A DNA stretch of 64,000 nucleotides. Source: Mercurialis annua. Lineage: Eukaryota > Streptophyta > Magnoliopsida > Malpighiales > Euphorbiaceae. Location: positions 69,901,665 through 69,965,664 of the forward strand of contig NC_065570.1 in NCBI RefSeq assembly GCF_937616625.2, written 5' to 3'. The notes beneath the pieces are model-generated. The model did not search any database. It saw only the letters and a list, made by a program, of their open reading frames with translations, and was not told the origin of the DNA. Shown one piece after another: positions 1 to 12,431 of this stretch; position 1 is the first letter of the stretch, and each line of letters starts with the position of its first letter. Both the position numbers and the translations under genes were made by a program.

Positions 1-557
1 TCACATCTTCATTTCATTTCCCTAAAAAATTTATGTATTTATTGAATATTAACAGCTAACATTTTTTTACGGTATGTGAATTTTTTTTTTCATACAGTAT
101 ATTTATATTTTAAATTATAATTTTATAGAAACAAAATATATTCCTGCAGTTTTGGTTAAAAATTGCCGGTTTACGGTTTAAATGAACATAAAACCAGTCC
201 TGAGCTGTCCTTTGAGCGGTTGCAATTGGTTCTGGTTCATGGTGCAAGTCGGTTCAAAAAATTAATCGAGCAATAAAATATGACAGATAAATATTTGATT
301 AATATATAAAATTAATGTCGCCAAACTAAATATAGATGTGTGTGATTGATATTATCCATAATTTAGAGCTAATCAAACAATAAAACAAATTGATTAATAT
401 ACAACAAAATAAACAAATTAAAAATTATTCAAATAATTATAGATATGATTAATATTGTTAATGCATTAGATTTAAGTAATTAGAAAAAAATGACAAATAT
501 ATACCTAGCTAATATATAAAAATAAATTTTAATAATTATATATATGTATATGGTCTA

Positions 558-560
<3 letters not shown>

Positions 561-650
<90 letters not shown>
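561..650. repeat. (TA)45 dinucleotide microsatellite
   Basis: An uninterrupted run of about 45 TA units, directly visible. Such runs are unstable in length and can form cruciforms. It sits in AT-rich DNA with no gene nearby. Confidence 0.95.
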
Positions 651-653
<3 letters not shown>

Positions 654-1052
654 AAAATAATAAAAATATGATAGTATAAATTATTAATTAATTATCTTTA
701 TTGTACGTATTTAAAATTTAGTTTTTTAAAAAGAATTGGAACCGGAACTGCTGATTTTGAACCGAAACTGGCAGTTTTGATTAAGGAAGTTGGAACAAAC
801 AGACTAGTTTTGTTTCAGTTTTGAATATGGCCGGGCTGGTTGATGGGCCGTTTCGGCCCATAACCACATCTACAATATTGCACCTACGTGAAAATCATAA
901 CATGTCTTATGCGTCACAAGAAATTCGCAACACACACATAAAATTAACTGCCCTTGAAAAATATTGGACAACCAAATTCGCTAAGCATTTTATAAAATAA
1001 AATGATATAAAATATTGTACTCAACAAGTCTTACGATTTGTAATGACATTAA

Positions 1053-1370
1053 AAAAAAAACCATTTTCAAGTCCCTAAATAACACCACTTTTGATTATTT
1101 TCTCCTTAAAACTTATGTTTGTCTCTTTTTATCATTTAACTTAGCAAAAACACATTTTTAAATACTTGAATGACAAAAACGACGCTATTTAGGATAAAAA
1201 TTTGTATTTTCAAACATAATATAACAATGTCGTTTTTATCATTCAAGAACTTGAAAATGTGTTTTCGTTAAATTGAAGGGTCAAAAAAAAATAAAATTTA
1301 GTTTAAGAATCAGATAATCAAAAGTGGTATAGTTTAAGGATCTGAAAATGACTTTTTCCTTAAAAAAAAG
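1053..1370. mobile_element. MITE-like inverted-repeat element
   Basis: The left arm (from about 1059) and the reverse complement of the right arm (ending about 1358) share long blocks, for example CCACTTTTGATTAT and AAAACACATTTT, with a short unpaired centre near 1200. This is the architecture of a short non-autonomous DNA transposon. No coding capacity is seen. I could not fix the exact ends or a target duplication, so the superfamily is left open. Confidence 0.6.
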
Positions 1371-4300
1371 GATCCTTACGAAGATTTTTTAGAGTAAGAA
1401 CCAGTGATTATCTGGTTACTGCCAGAAATGCCCTTAAATATTAAATAATATAGTTTTAATCTTTATTCAATAAAATCTCTTCGCTTTGTAGCTCTCCGAT
1501 TTGGAGTTTATTGTTTTCTTAAAAAGAATTTTATGGTTTTATGTTTTATTTTATTAGATCTCTCAATAATTTCTAGTGTTTATTTGGAATTTAGAGTCAA
1601 TTTCATGTAAATTTGAGATTTTAAAGGGATGTCTATCTAACTTTAAAAAATTCCATGGACAAAAATAGTCGAAAATACTTAATTTCAACGATTTATAAGT
1701 TTCAAGGTTTAATCGGAAGTGTTTTAAAATCAAGACCCTCGCACGCAACGGGACTTTGTTCATCGTTTACGTCCAAGATGACAAACTTAGCGAGATCCAC
1801 GGTTTGAGCCTTTTCATTTTCGATTAATTTTTTGTTTGTTTTGCTTGTTTTCTTTATTGTTTTTTTATGTCTTTGATATACTAGAGTCTGAAAGATCATA
1901 TAGTCAAATCTTGTCATATAACTTTCTAAATTGTACTTTAATCTTGATCTAATGGATTCTTTTGAGAGGGAAAAAACAATTCTTGATAGCGTGTCTCCAC
2001 CCGAACATGTGTAACTCGCCTAATCTTCAGCCAACTTAGCGCCTCGCGAAAGCCTATGGCCTCTGCTATTCGAGATTCCATTGAGTAGCATGTTTTGCAG
2101 CCAAGTGAGAGTCATTCTGGTCATGAATCAAAAACTGATACGCACAACAATTTCCTTTATTTGTGTCAATGTTGCAAGTGAGGATACATGGTTTAGGTTT
2201 TTCCAACGTTCCTGAACAAGGTTGAACACTAAAGATCACTATATCAGATAAGCTTGTTCCACAACACATTATTCATTATTGTGGTGTTTCCACAAGTTCT
2301 AAAGCAACACACATAGTTAAACTCAATATATTTGCTTTGGAATCATTAAATGATGCATTAGATTGGAAATTATAAGAATTTAAGAAAATTCCCAAGAAAT
2401 TTTGAGCAAAATGATAATCAAGAAACCACATGAGTTTCGGATTTGCCCTAGTATTAACCAAGATATAGCAAAATATAAGTGAGTGGAAAAACCGGAGATA
2501 GTCTATTAGTAAAACTTTTGAAATGAATTTAAAGACTTCATTAATCAAACTTATAAGCCTAAACTTTGAATTATCTGAAGCGTCCTTAATTTTTTGAATT
2601 AAATCCAAAAAACACGATCCACAATTTTGAACCGAGACTGGCGCTAGAGTTTCATCATAATTCTTTTTATTATGCATTTAGATTTTTGGTTGGGAATTTC
2701 ATAATAAAAGAGAATTATAAAGAGAATTATGTTGCCGCTACTACAAATATTTTGTTATTTTTGTCGAAGGATATTGTTGATGTTGCTGTTATTATTGTTC
2801 ATGCAACTATTATTATTTTCGCCACTGTTGTTACTGGCACTGATATTGTTGTCATTGTTGCTGCTATCATTATTATTACTGCTTCTGCTACAAGAAAACG
2901 CAGCGATCCCAAGAAAATAAGGCAAATGGTAATTTTATAAAAAACGTATTTTTAAATGATTTCAATATAACTTTACAAAAGGAATTTACATAAAATGGAA
3001 GATAAAATAAGTTACTGATTCAATATTTTTTTTGGAATATTTATCATAATAGTATGAGCTGAGAGCTGATGTTGAATCCACATTCACAAGTCTTGGATCT
3101 ACACAATTATAATAGCAGGAAAATATTTCCACCAAAAGCAACTTTTCAATTGATTTATTCTTATCAAACCCTAATTCGGAGACTCATCTTCGATTATGCT
3201 CATTGATTTTATGTTTATGTTTATGTTTATTTTTATTTTTATTAATTATTCTATATTGAAATGTAATCGAATATTTTATTATTATTATTTATTTTAATAT
3301 TAATACTAATATTGGTTATAAAAATAAGTGATGCATATTTTATTCTAAAATAGTAATATTTTTATATATAAAAAAAATCAATGTTAAAGGTTTAAGCTGT
3401 TTTCAGTTAACGGTAAAAATGGCATAGTAGAATATGATGAGGTCCAGTCCACTTGGAGTTGATGTAGTGAAGGATTGTGAAAGCTGAGAAGGAAAAGGGT
3501 TGACTACTTTGTCAGTGAGTTAATGTTGTACTGGACTCGCAGTTCAACACATTTATTTCCTAACGAATTTCAAATCATTTGCATGCAAATTAGGTTGATG
3601 AAAATGACATCCTTAATTCACCTCAAAAACAAAGAAAACAATTACAACATTGGTGTCAACTTTTATAAATTTAACATTTTAGTATCTGAATTTTAATATT
3701 TTAAAGTTGATGCTTTAATTTTTTTTAAATCATATAAAACGAGTATTTGTAACTATTCGTCGATCAACGAACTGATAACAAGGTAAAAGAAAATTTAAAA
3801 TTTGTTTGTTATCATTTTAATTTCAAATAAATAAGACTATTATTATACATACCGCTATCAGGGGCAAAGTCATATAATAAAATTACACATACTAGACTCA
3901 CTTTTAATATATAATGATAATTTTTATCCCTTTTAAAATAGTTCAGGGCTTCGTTCATGACTATTATCATTTATTATCTTAAATGATACGTAAACTTAGG
4001 TAAATAGGAGACCTATTTATTGTCTTTTTCATACATCTAATACCGGAACATGGCTAAAATTCACTTATTTGATATATTTTTAAGAGTAGTGCATTTTTTT
4101 TATTTTTAGAAAATCTTTTCAAACCTTCAAAAATTGTAAATCTATCTTAATATGGCCAAATTAATGAGTTAAACTAACAACTATTTGAGTTAAACTATTT
4201 TAAAATTAAACTTTAGTTATTAAATAGAAATAAAGTGATAATTTGAGCATTGCTGAGTTAAACTAGTCGAACTATTTGAGTTAAACTAATTTAGCAACCA

Positions 4301-4751
4301 ATGATCTTCTATCTCAATTGGTGAGGAGTGAGGTTCAAAATTAAAGATTTTGGATTCTATGTCTCATGTAGACAAATATTATGAAGATTTATGGGAAGAG
4401 CATATTTAGACTTGAAGTTTGCAGAGAATCCTACAACTGCGCCATCATTTCGTCAATGGCGAGATTTGTAGGCGATTCATTCAACGTAAACGGCGTGCAT
4501 GAAAAGCGTGAATGGCGTAAAATTTATATATTTTTTGTAAATATTTATAAATACTTGTATACATCAAATGTTGTAGATGTAATAGTATTATCTTGTATAC
4601 TTCTGGCAACAAAACAACTATTTTAGCAAAAAAATACTTTTTTTATCCATTGGTGGGTACAATTGTAACCTTAGTACGTGAGGGTTTTGCCTAATGGCTA
4701 AGTTGCTCCTACCACATCTCAAGGTCACAGGTTTAGTATGGGCCTTAACAG

Positions 4752-5020
4752 CTACTACCTCCGTTTTTTTTAGTTGTCCATTTAGCCAATATTGCATATA
4801 TCAAGATAGTGCTTCTTTTGTCTTAATTTATAAAGAGAAATACTAATATAACCCTATTAATTAATAAATGCCTTTTAAATTAAAATATAGGGTCATTTAT
4901 TAGGGATGGGTAAACTTGAAAGATAAGTAGCTAATATCACATGAAATCACTAAATGGACAACTATTTGTAGACAAATAAAATTGGTTAAATGGACAACTA
5001 AAAAAGAACGGAGGTAGTAG
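4752..5020. mobile_element. Stowaway-like MITE
   Basis: The left end CTACTACCTCCGTT is mirrored exactly by the right end AACGGAGGTAGTAG, giving perfect terminal inverted repeats that continue inward (AGTTGTCCATTTA against TAAATGGACAACT). TA dinucleotides flank the CTACCTCCG termini, as expected for Tc1/mariner-type Stowaway MITEs (CTCCCTCC-like ends, TA target). The interior has no coding capacity. Interior segments, including a motif near ACCCTATTAATTAATAAATG, are shared with the element at 23731-23977, so the two are one family. Confidence 0.85.
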
Positions 5021-5559
5021 TTGTTTCGGCTGTTTTAGAGAACACAACTTTAAAGGTAATATCAGCAACTAATCCTTCTAACTCCCGCTAATCTCGGTTA
5101 ACCATATCTCTAATAAAAATATATATAAAAAATAAAATTGTAACTTTACCTATGATCAATAAAAGATGTGAAATCACAGAGGATAAAGATAGAGTTGCAT
5201 CTTGTGACTCTTATGTCTATGTTCGATAGGTACAAGAGCTTAACACTGTTAACTATTCGTATACAGAACATCCATATTTATATAGACCATGACCACTCAG
5301 TTGTTGTGTGGACCTCTCGCCCCTAAAACGGGAATGCAAAAATCTATAATCCCAAAAATTGGGCAATATAAGTTTAAACTTGAAAATTTACTTAGCGCCA
5401 TTCAAATTCTAATATTTATAAACACAAAATAAAGGAAAAATTATCATTTTGATTCATAAAATGATGAAACAAAATTAGTTACATTTAATTTTAATTATTA
5501 AAATTAAACATATTCAAAATGAATTTAAATTTACTTATTATCTCGTTTTGATTTTTTAC

Positions 5560-6090
5560 ACCGGCTCAAAAAGAGCGCATTATTTACACTGCCCAAAAAG
5601 AGCTCATATAAGCTAAATCGGATTTTTGAGTCCAAAACCATCAATTATCTTTTTATTCTTATCTTAATTTAGTATTTATCTTATTTAGTTATTATCTTAT
5701 TTTTAGTAATTATCTTAATTATTTAGTTTAGTATTTATCTAAATAAGAGATTGTATCTCATTAGACTAGGTTTTCTATTTTAGGGTTTGCCACTATAAAT
5801 AGCTAGTTTTAGGTTTGTATTCCCTACAACTCAAATCAATCAAAAAACAAACTTCAAAATCCTGCGCGCGATTTGTAACCCCCGCGGTTGGTTAATTTAG
5901 GAGTAGAAGTAATTTAAATATTAATCTCGCATGGGTTCTTTAATCTCCAGATTAATGTTTTGGTTTAGCTTAATCAAACCTTGTTCATTTTTTCGGACGA
6001 AACCGGTTAAAGCATTGAGCCGTACAGTACCCATCTACAAATTTAAAGATTCGAACATGAAAACATTTTTCTGCGAATAAATTTATATCA
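5560..6090 (+). repeat. Possible degenerate LTR fragment
   Basis: A CTATAAATAG TATA-like box lies at about 5792. It is followed by a short leader and then a GC-richer patch (GCGCGCGATT, CCCCCGCGG, about 5862-5886), in otherwise AT-rich DNA. The preceding 150 bases are made of imperfect TTATCTTA/TTTAGT repeats. The order resembles the U3-R-U5 layout of a plant LTR. I found no second copy, target duplication or primer binding site, so this is only a suggestion. Confidence 0.25.
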
Positions 6091-7309
6091 ATTCGACGCC
6101 GTTTTTAAAGGTTTTGGATCTACTTTGGCCTTAATTACCCAAACTGATTCTTTTTTAATTCCGCAATATAAATTGATGAGCAAGAACGACTCTTCTCTTA
6201 AAATTGAATGATTTCAATGTTTAAGAACATATAAATGTAAAAATTTCATATAAAGTGAATAAAAATATATGTAATATATATTTTATATAATTTTTTAAAA
6301 TAGATAAAATAATAATTGAAGATGGGAAAATAATAATTTTAAAATGAGCTAAAATATACTATAAAAAATTAATGATTTTATTTTAAAATATTAATTTATA
6401 AAATAGACAACCATTGTATATTTTAGACATAATCATTGAAAAATACTTCATATACTTGACTTTTTTTGTTTTCAAACTTAAAAATTATCAACTTTTGTCT
6501 ATTTCTTAATTTCCAGTTTCTATTTTAGCAATTTTATTTAAATTTGAGTGAAAAAGTTTTAAATATACTCTTAATATTTGAAATTTTTGATGGTAAAAAA
6601 TAAATTGAAACAATATGAAATAATATAAAAGACATATATTTTAATATTTATCCATTCTAATTTGAAAAATAGCTAAAATGAAACTAAAAATTAAAAAATA
6701 AAATTAACTTTTAACTATATTTTTTTAGAAATGGAATATTATTGGAAGTCTATATATTATATAGTTCAGTCCATGAGTGTACTCAATTTTTAGATCAATG
6801 GTGAGATGATTTGATGAAGAAAAACAACGAATGTGAAGGAGCTTTATGTAAAAAGTCAACACAAATAGAATGGGATACATTAATAATTCAATACAAAACC
6901 TAATTGAATAAATATAGATTCCTTTTAATTGGTAGGTCCATACATATGGAATGGACCTTCATGTGATATTGGCATGTTAGCAATCCAGTTGCATGTATTT
7001 TACTTTAAGTTCATTTTTGGCCAAAAGTTTCGGGGAACCACTGACCTTTAATTTTTTTTAACAGCATTTTAATATTAAAAATTGTCAATTTTATTTTATA
7101 CCATATTTTCGACTTTCAATTCTACCTTGAAAAATCAAATTGATATTTTTTTACTTGAATAATATTCAAAATAAATTTGTCATATTTTGTATATATATTC
7201 TAAATGGACATTAATATTATAAACATTACTAAAGAAGCCTTTTTCTCACAACAACAACAAATAATAAATTATTTATTAAATATAAATCAATTATCAATAA
7301 TATTTTTAA

Positions 7310-7530
7310 ATCGAAAACGTCTCTGAATCCGCCGCTACCTTTTCCGTACCCGCCATCGTCTCAAACCTTTCGCTGTTCGTCTTCCATGGAACACGAATTC
7401 CACCATGAAAGACGAGCTCCGGGTCATCTTCCGTCGAGGAAGACAAAATTTGGTTTGACCGGATCTAATTCATCGCATGTTCGAGGGCAGCGGCAGGTCG
7501 GAGGAGGACGGCGGCGGAGTCGGTTTTTAT
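7310..7530. other. GC-rich island with imperfect dyad symmetry
   Basis: About 200 bases of clearly higher GC sit between AT-rich flanks. Outer CCGCCGCT-like and GGCGGCGG-like blocks face each other, and an inner imperfect dyad is centred near 7398 (GTCTTCCATGG against CCACCATGAAAGAC). There is no open frame of useful length. It may be a captured gene fragment or the centre of a fold-back element. Confidence 0.4.
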
Positions 7531-8249
7531 TTTTTAATAATATTCAAAAAATTAAATAATTATATATCTAACTAAATTTTCACTTAAGACTTATTTAAAT
7601 TTTTTAAAATTAAAGGACTAGTTTAAATTTGTTTAAAAAAATACTACCCCATATGATATTAAGTACTATAAATTAAGTCATTATTGTCGGGAGCTTTAGT
7701 GATTTCATTATGATGATACATTGAAAGATGGAATACCACAACTTTGGATTAGAAGAGTACTAGTAGCAAAGTCATCCACTGAACTAAAGAAATCATCAAA
7801 ATTGAGAGAGCCATAATCCAAAGCAAACCAAATTCCGAAAGGATAGTGTCCCAAACAGCTCTAAAAGAAAGTTGGGGACACTATTTAAGAACTGTTGCTA
7901 CCGATAATAACATGAGGCAATCTATATAAACATAAATGTATTATTATAAATATATATAAACATAAAGGGTATAAAGGTAAGTTAACCGAAACTAGATTAG
8001 GGTCGCGAGCTCATCGAGTCAAGTATTCTGGAGTTCGAACTCGACTAGATATGAATCAAGTCGATTTGAGTATTTTTTGAGTCAATCTCGAGTAACTCGT
8101 GAGTTAGCTCACCACTCCTAGTCGAGATTACTGTCTTAGCCCTGTTCTATCATCTGTATAATGGGGTTCGGCATTTATCGACAGATTTTTTGGGATTTTA
8201 ATTTCTTAGAATTGACCGAAAAAGAAGAAACAATATAGATACCATGACC

Positions 8250-8649
8250 GATCACCATCGATAAAGAAGAATCTTTTTAATCACTTTGAATCTTCTCAAA
8301 CTGCTACGAACTACTGTCCAGTCTGCAATTCGGAAGGAGAATCTGAAGAGCATGTTTTTCGAGATTATTCTATTGCCCAAGATTGTCTTAGTATGTTCTT
8401 CAATCTTCATTATCCAGGTTCATATAACTCCTTCCTGTTTAGTTCAATCATATGTTGTTTGGTAATGCCTTCGGATAGATTTGCATGTTTATGTGTTCTT
8501 CTCTGGTGTTTGTGGAAGCATAAAAAATGACGTTTTATGGAATAAGAAAGTTTCCTCAGTACTGTGGTCTGAGAGGCGAGCTTGTTTTTGTCCTGATGGT
8601 TATCTGCTAGACATTTGAAATTCAGTCCAAGTTTGTCTTACAACCGAGC
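8250..8649 (+). pseudogene. LINE-like zinc-binding/RNase H remnant, 5' half
   Basis: Read on the plus strand with some stops and frame changes, this stretch shows a CPVCNSEGESEEHVF motif from about 8318. That is the signature of the zf-RVT domain that follows reverse transcriptase in plant non-LTR elements. A tryptophan-rich LLWCLWK-like stretch lies near 8500, as in the linker to the RNase H-like domain. The frame is broken, so this is a relic. It stops at the left target duplication of the Copia element and resumes at 18290, so the Copia insertion split it. Confidence 0.65.
8645..8649. repeat. Target site duplication CGAGC, left copy
   Basis: CGAGC lies directly before the TG of the left Copia LTR and is repeated at 18285-18289 directly after the CA of the right LTR. 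A 5-bp duplication is standard for LTR retrotransposons. Confidence 0.95.
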
Positions 8650-8960
8650 TGTTAGCGCAGCAGAAAATAAATAAGAGAAGAGAAAAGAATCACACAAGAT
8701 TTTTTACGTGGTTCGATCAATGCGATCTACTCCACGGCAGAGAGAGAATTTATTCTATATGTTTGTTGTGAGTTTACAATAGGGTCATCACCTCTATTTA
8801 TAGTGAACCCTTAAGACACAATTTAAGTCCTAATCCAATAAGGAACTAGACTATAAATCCTAAAAGGAAAACAATGCTAAACAAAGGATTAAGTATCCTA
8901 ATCTAAATAGGAACAATATATCCTAATCCAAATAGGAACAATATGAGCCATAACTCAACA
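8650..8960 (-). repeat. Copia 3' LTR (left copy)
   Basis: 311 bp, starts TGTTAGCGCAG and ends TAACTCAACA on the plus strand. It appears identical to 17974-18284. A TATA-like CTATAAATAGAGG sequence is present on the minus strand (about 8792-8804), consistent with the LTR promoter of a minus-strand element. Confidence 0.95.
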
Positions 8961-9135
8961 ATCTCCACCTTGGCGAATACATCCAACAAGATTAATCTTG
9001 AAACCTTCTTCAGCAAATCACAAAGGCCACCAAATTGCATCACAGAATAAACTCTCCACCTTGACTTAAAATTACTCCAAAGTCAAAGTTAACCAAGACC
9101 AACTCTCTCTCTGCCATCCATGCCCCTTAAGGGCC

Positions 9136-11586
9136 TCATGCGCTGCGTACATTGACCAAGTCAGATGCTTCTCTACTCTGCACTGCCTCTTTATACGACT
9201 GCGGCTCATCGGAATCAATGATCTCACTTATTGCCAAAGCATAAGCCATAGGATTAGTATCAACTGTATCAACACAATCCACATATCTCATTGGTGTTCT
9301 GATTTGCCTTCTTCCTCTCCTTGTTGCTATACTCTCTTCTACCACTTCTTCATTAGGCTCGTTTATAGGATCAGTAGTAATCCTATTTGGAGCTACAAAC
9401 TCCACCTTCTGGCTAGCACCCAGATCAGTTTTTCCTGCAAGATCACCAAGTTCCTCTTTCTGGCCAAACATAGTAGATTCATCAAAGGTTACGTCTCTAC
9501 TAATAATCAGTTTTGGAGTTCTATCCATCTCTGTGCACCACAGTCTGTACCCTTTAACTCCAGTCGCATACCCTAGAAATATGCATTTCATTGCCCTCGC
9601 CTCAAGTTTACCATCATTAACATGAGCATAGGCAACACAACCGAAAACACGCAAGCCAGAATAATCAGAGGGTTTACCATACCATACCTCTTGAGGTGTC
9701 TTCAAATCAATTGCAGTAGATGGCGATCTATTCACCAGATAACAAGCAGTGTTAACTGCTTCAGCCCAGAAACGCTTTGGAAGACCCGCGTTTAACCGCA
9801 TGCACCGAGCACGCTATAGTAGTGTTTGGTTCATCCTCTCTGCAACCCCATTCTGCTGTGGCGTGTACCGTACAGTGTGATGCCTCACTATACATTCCTT
9901 TCTACAGAAGTCATCGAATGGTGCATTGCAAAACTCTAACCCGTTGTCCGTCCTGAGTGTCTTGACCTGTTTTCCAGTATGTTTTTCAACCATGGTCTTC
10001 CACTCCTTGAACCGCCCAAACACTTCATCCTTCGATTTCAGAAAATACAACCACACCTTTCTCGAGTAGTCATCAATAAAGGTCACAAAATATTTGAGTC
10101 CCCTGTGGGATTCAACCCGAGCAGGACCCCATAAATCCGAGTGAATATAATCCAGGATGCCTTTCGAAGTGTGCCTTCCAGAAGTGAATTTCACCCTGCG
10201 TTGCTTGCCAAGAATACAAGTTTCACAGAACTTCAGCTTCCCCGTTTCCGCTCCTTCTAACAACCCTTGTTTACTCAATATGGATAGCCCCCTCTCACTC
10301 ATATGACCTAACCTCTGATGCCACAACTCGATTTTACCATCATGTACCTCCAAGGACCGAGCAACCGCCACAGTTCCCACTACTGCACTTCCTGTGAGAA
10401 TATAAATGCCGTGTTGTAGCACACCCTTCATCACAGTCAATGCACCTTTAGAAATTTTGATCTGTCCATCTCCACCTGAGTGGTTGTACCCTTGCTTGTC
10501 AAGTGTACCCACAGAAATCAAGTTCTTCCGCAATTCAGGAATATACCAAGCATTAAATGTTCTAACCATACCATCATACATCTTGATCTGAACAGAACCA
10601 CTACCCTTGACAGCAAGCTCCTTATCATTCACCACCTTTACAGTGCCATTCCACTCCTTGAAAGAATTAAACAATTCCTTTCTAGAAGACATATGATAAG
10701 ATGCACCAGTATCTAGGACCCAGGTACTATCAGAACTTGATGTACTCACAGTCAAAACATCACCGCTTTCTTCCTCATCAGAACTTTCCTGTACCACAGC
10801 TGCATTAGCATTACCGCTTGATTCCTTGTTTTCGCCACCCTTTTTCAGCTTCGGACAATCTCTTCTAAAGTGCCCCTTCTCCTTGCAGTGATAGCATCGT
10901 CGTCCATTAGACTTCGATTTGGAACGCGACCTGTTTCCTTTCCCACCATCTCTCTCATGACTCCTGCCCCGACTCACCACAAGACCAGAAACCGATTCCT
11001 CCTCATTAGAGTTAGAGACCTTTTTCTTTAGTTCTTTGGATTGCAAAGCATCCTTTACATCACTAACAGAAATCGAATCTCTACCATATAACATTGTATC
11101 AACAAAGTTTTCATATGAACTGGGCAAAGAACATAAAAGAATGAGGGCTTGATCCTCTTCTTCAATCGAAACACCAACACCTTGTAAATCTATAACAATT
11201 CGATTGAAGTTATTAACATGATCTCTTACCTGAGTATTTTCCGTCATCCTCAATGTATACAAACGTTGTTTCTGATACAACCGGTTTGTAAGAGATTTCT
11301 TCTGAAACTTGCTCTCCAACGCTCCCCATAAAGCATCAGCAGTTCCTTCACCGATAACCTCTCTCAACACCTCATCAGAAAGACTCAATAGAATCGTACT
11401 ATGTGCCTTTGACATAATATCTGCCTTCTCTCCCACAGACAAACCTTCCGGTAAATTGCTTTCTCCTCCTAACGCCGCTACGCATCCTTGTTGAACCAAA
11501 ACAGCCTTCATCTTGACTTTCCACAAAGTAAAGTCATTCGAACCATTGAATTTCTCAATATCAAATTTATGAAGCGACATCTTCAA
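9136..11586 (-). pseudogene. Copia gag-protease-integrase frame, interrupted, no RT/RNase H
   Basis: One reading frame runs from the ATG at 11584-11586 to a TGA at 9136-9138, broken only by an in-frame TAG at 9814-9816. In order it shows an N-terminal UBN2-type gag; a zinc knuckle (CYHCKEKGHFRRDCP, near 10880); an aspartic protease core WVLDTGAS (near 10720); the integrase HHCC finger (HQRLGHM to CETC); and DDE residues in HSDLWGP, RTDNGLEF and NGVAERMN. The TAG falls four residues after NGVAERMN. Downstream of it the integrase C-terminal region continues (LRVFGCVAYAHV). The frame then reaches the SYKEAVQSREAS segment that normally precedes reverse transcriptase, but runs straight into a short tail and stops. 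RT and RNase H are absent. In intact relatives these proteins form the capsid, process the polyprotein and insert cDNA; this copy cannot be autonomous. Confidence 0.9.
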
Positions 11587-11628
11587 TCAACAAAATACCT
11601 AGAATCTCAGATTTGAAATCTAAGCTCC

Positions 11629-11633
11629 GATAC
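11629..11633. repeat. Target site duplication GATAC, left copy
   Basis: GATAC directly precedes the TG of the left inner LTR and recurs at 17965-17969 directly after the CA of the right inner LTR. The five bases belong to the Copia primer binding site. Confidence 0.95.
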
Positions 11634-12040
11634 TGTAATACCCCAATTATTTTAAGATAAATAAGTCGTGCCATGTGTCGTAATTTCCGATAAGTTAAGT
11701 TAAGAAGAATTTAATTTAATTTTATCGGGAATTTAGAATAATGTTTATAAAGCGGATTAGTGGGATTTAAGGAATTTAATATTGAAAATTTGGACGTGGA
11801 GGCATTTTGGGGCTAAATCGTAAATTTTGAAAAGTTTAGGGGCTAAAGTGTAAATTAGCCGATTAAGCCTCGAAAATAGGAATTTGAGGATTTTAACGGA
11901 AATATTATATTTTGAGATAGTATTATTTATTGGATATGAATAATACGTATATGATTTAATAGAAAGATTAATTGAATAAGTTTTGGACTAAATTGAAACT
12001 TTTGAAAAGTTTCAAGGACCAAAGTGTATTTTAACCAGGT

Positions 12041-12050
12041 TATATATAAG
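12041..12050 (+). promoter_or_regulatory. LTR TATA box
   Basis: TATATATAAG, followed about 20-30 bases later by a purine-rich then CT-rich leader (about 12060-12110), which fits the U3/R boundary of a plant LTR promoter. The same motif is in the 3' LTR at 16119-16128. Confidence 0.6.
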
Positions 12051-12431
12051 ATAACCTTCAGAAGGAAGGATACAGATCCTTCATTTCATCTTCTTTTTCC
12101 TTCTTTCATTCTCTCGATCGTTCTATACGGTTCCGACGCTCGATTCCGTTTCTCGTCCGTTTCCGACGTTCTATAACTCCAAACGATCGTATTTCGACGG
12201 GTAATCGCGGTAAGCTTGACGTTTTACCGTTTCGTTGATTATATTTTGAGTTATATCGATTCAAAGTTTTAGGCCACGAAACGATTTTATCGTTTTATCG
12301 ATTATAGGATCGTTTTTGGATGTTTAGATGTTAGATTAAGCGTTTTGGATGAGTTAGGATCGTTTTTATATAGAAAGCACGTCGGATATCGGAAAGTTCG
12401 TCGAAAAGTTGAGCCAGGGTGAAAACCCGCT

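Larger units (their letters stand above)
1..8249. other. Gene-free AT-rich intergenic region
   Basis: No open frame here has a recognisable domain, plant-like codon use or a splice model that I could extend. The stretch is AT-rich. Separate entries cover a (TA) run, an inverted-repeat element at about 1.05-1.37 kb, a Stowaway-like MITE at 4.75-5.02 kb, a possible LTR fragment at 5.6-6.1 kb and a GC-rich island at 7.3-7.5 kb. A run of imperfect GTT/ATT triplets lies at about 2740-2890. The segments at 170-260 and 735-870 are both rich in AACCGG/CCGGTT-like motifs and may be arms of a decayed fold-back element. Confidence 0.7.

Noticed and set aside
2066..2269. Cysteine-containing minus-strand frame of 67 codons, faintly like a TPD1-type secreted protein
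   Set aside because: The cysteine pattern does not match the family when aligned from memory, no signal peptide is present and no flanking exon extends it.
2276..2677. Minus-strand frame of 133 codons
   Set aside because: No recognisable domain and AT-driven composition; no promoter or splice context.
2686..2940. Plus-strand hydrophobic frame of 84 codons
   Set aside because: It is the translation of an imperfect GTT/ATT triplet run; the hydrophobic character follows from the repeat.
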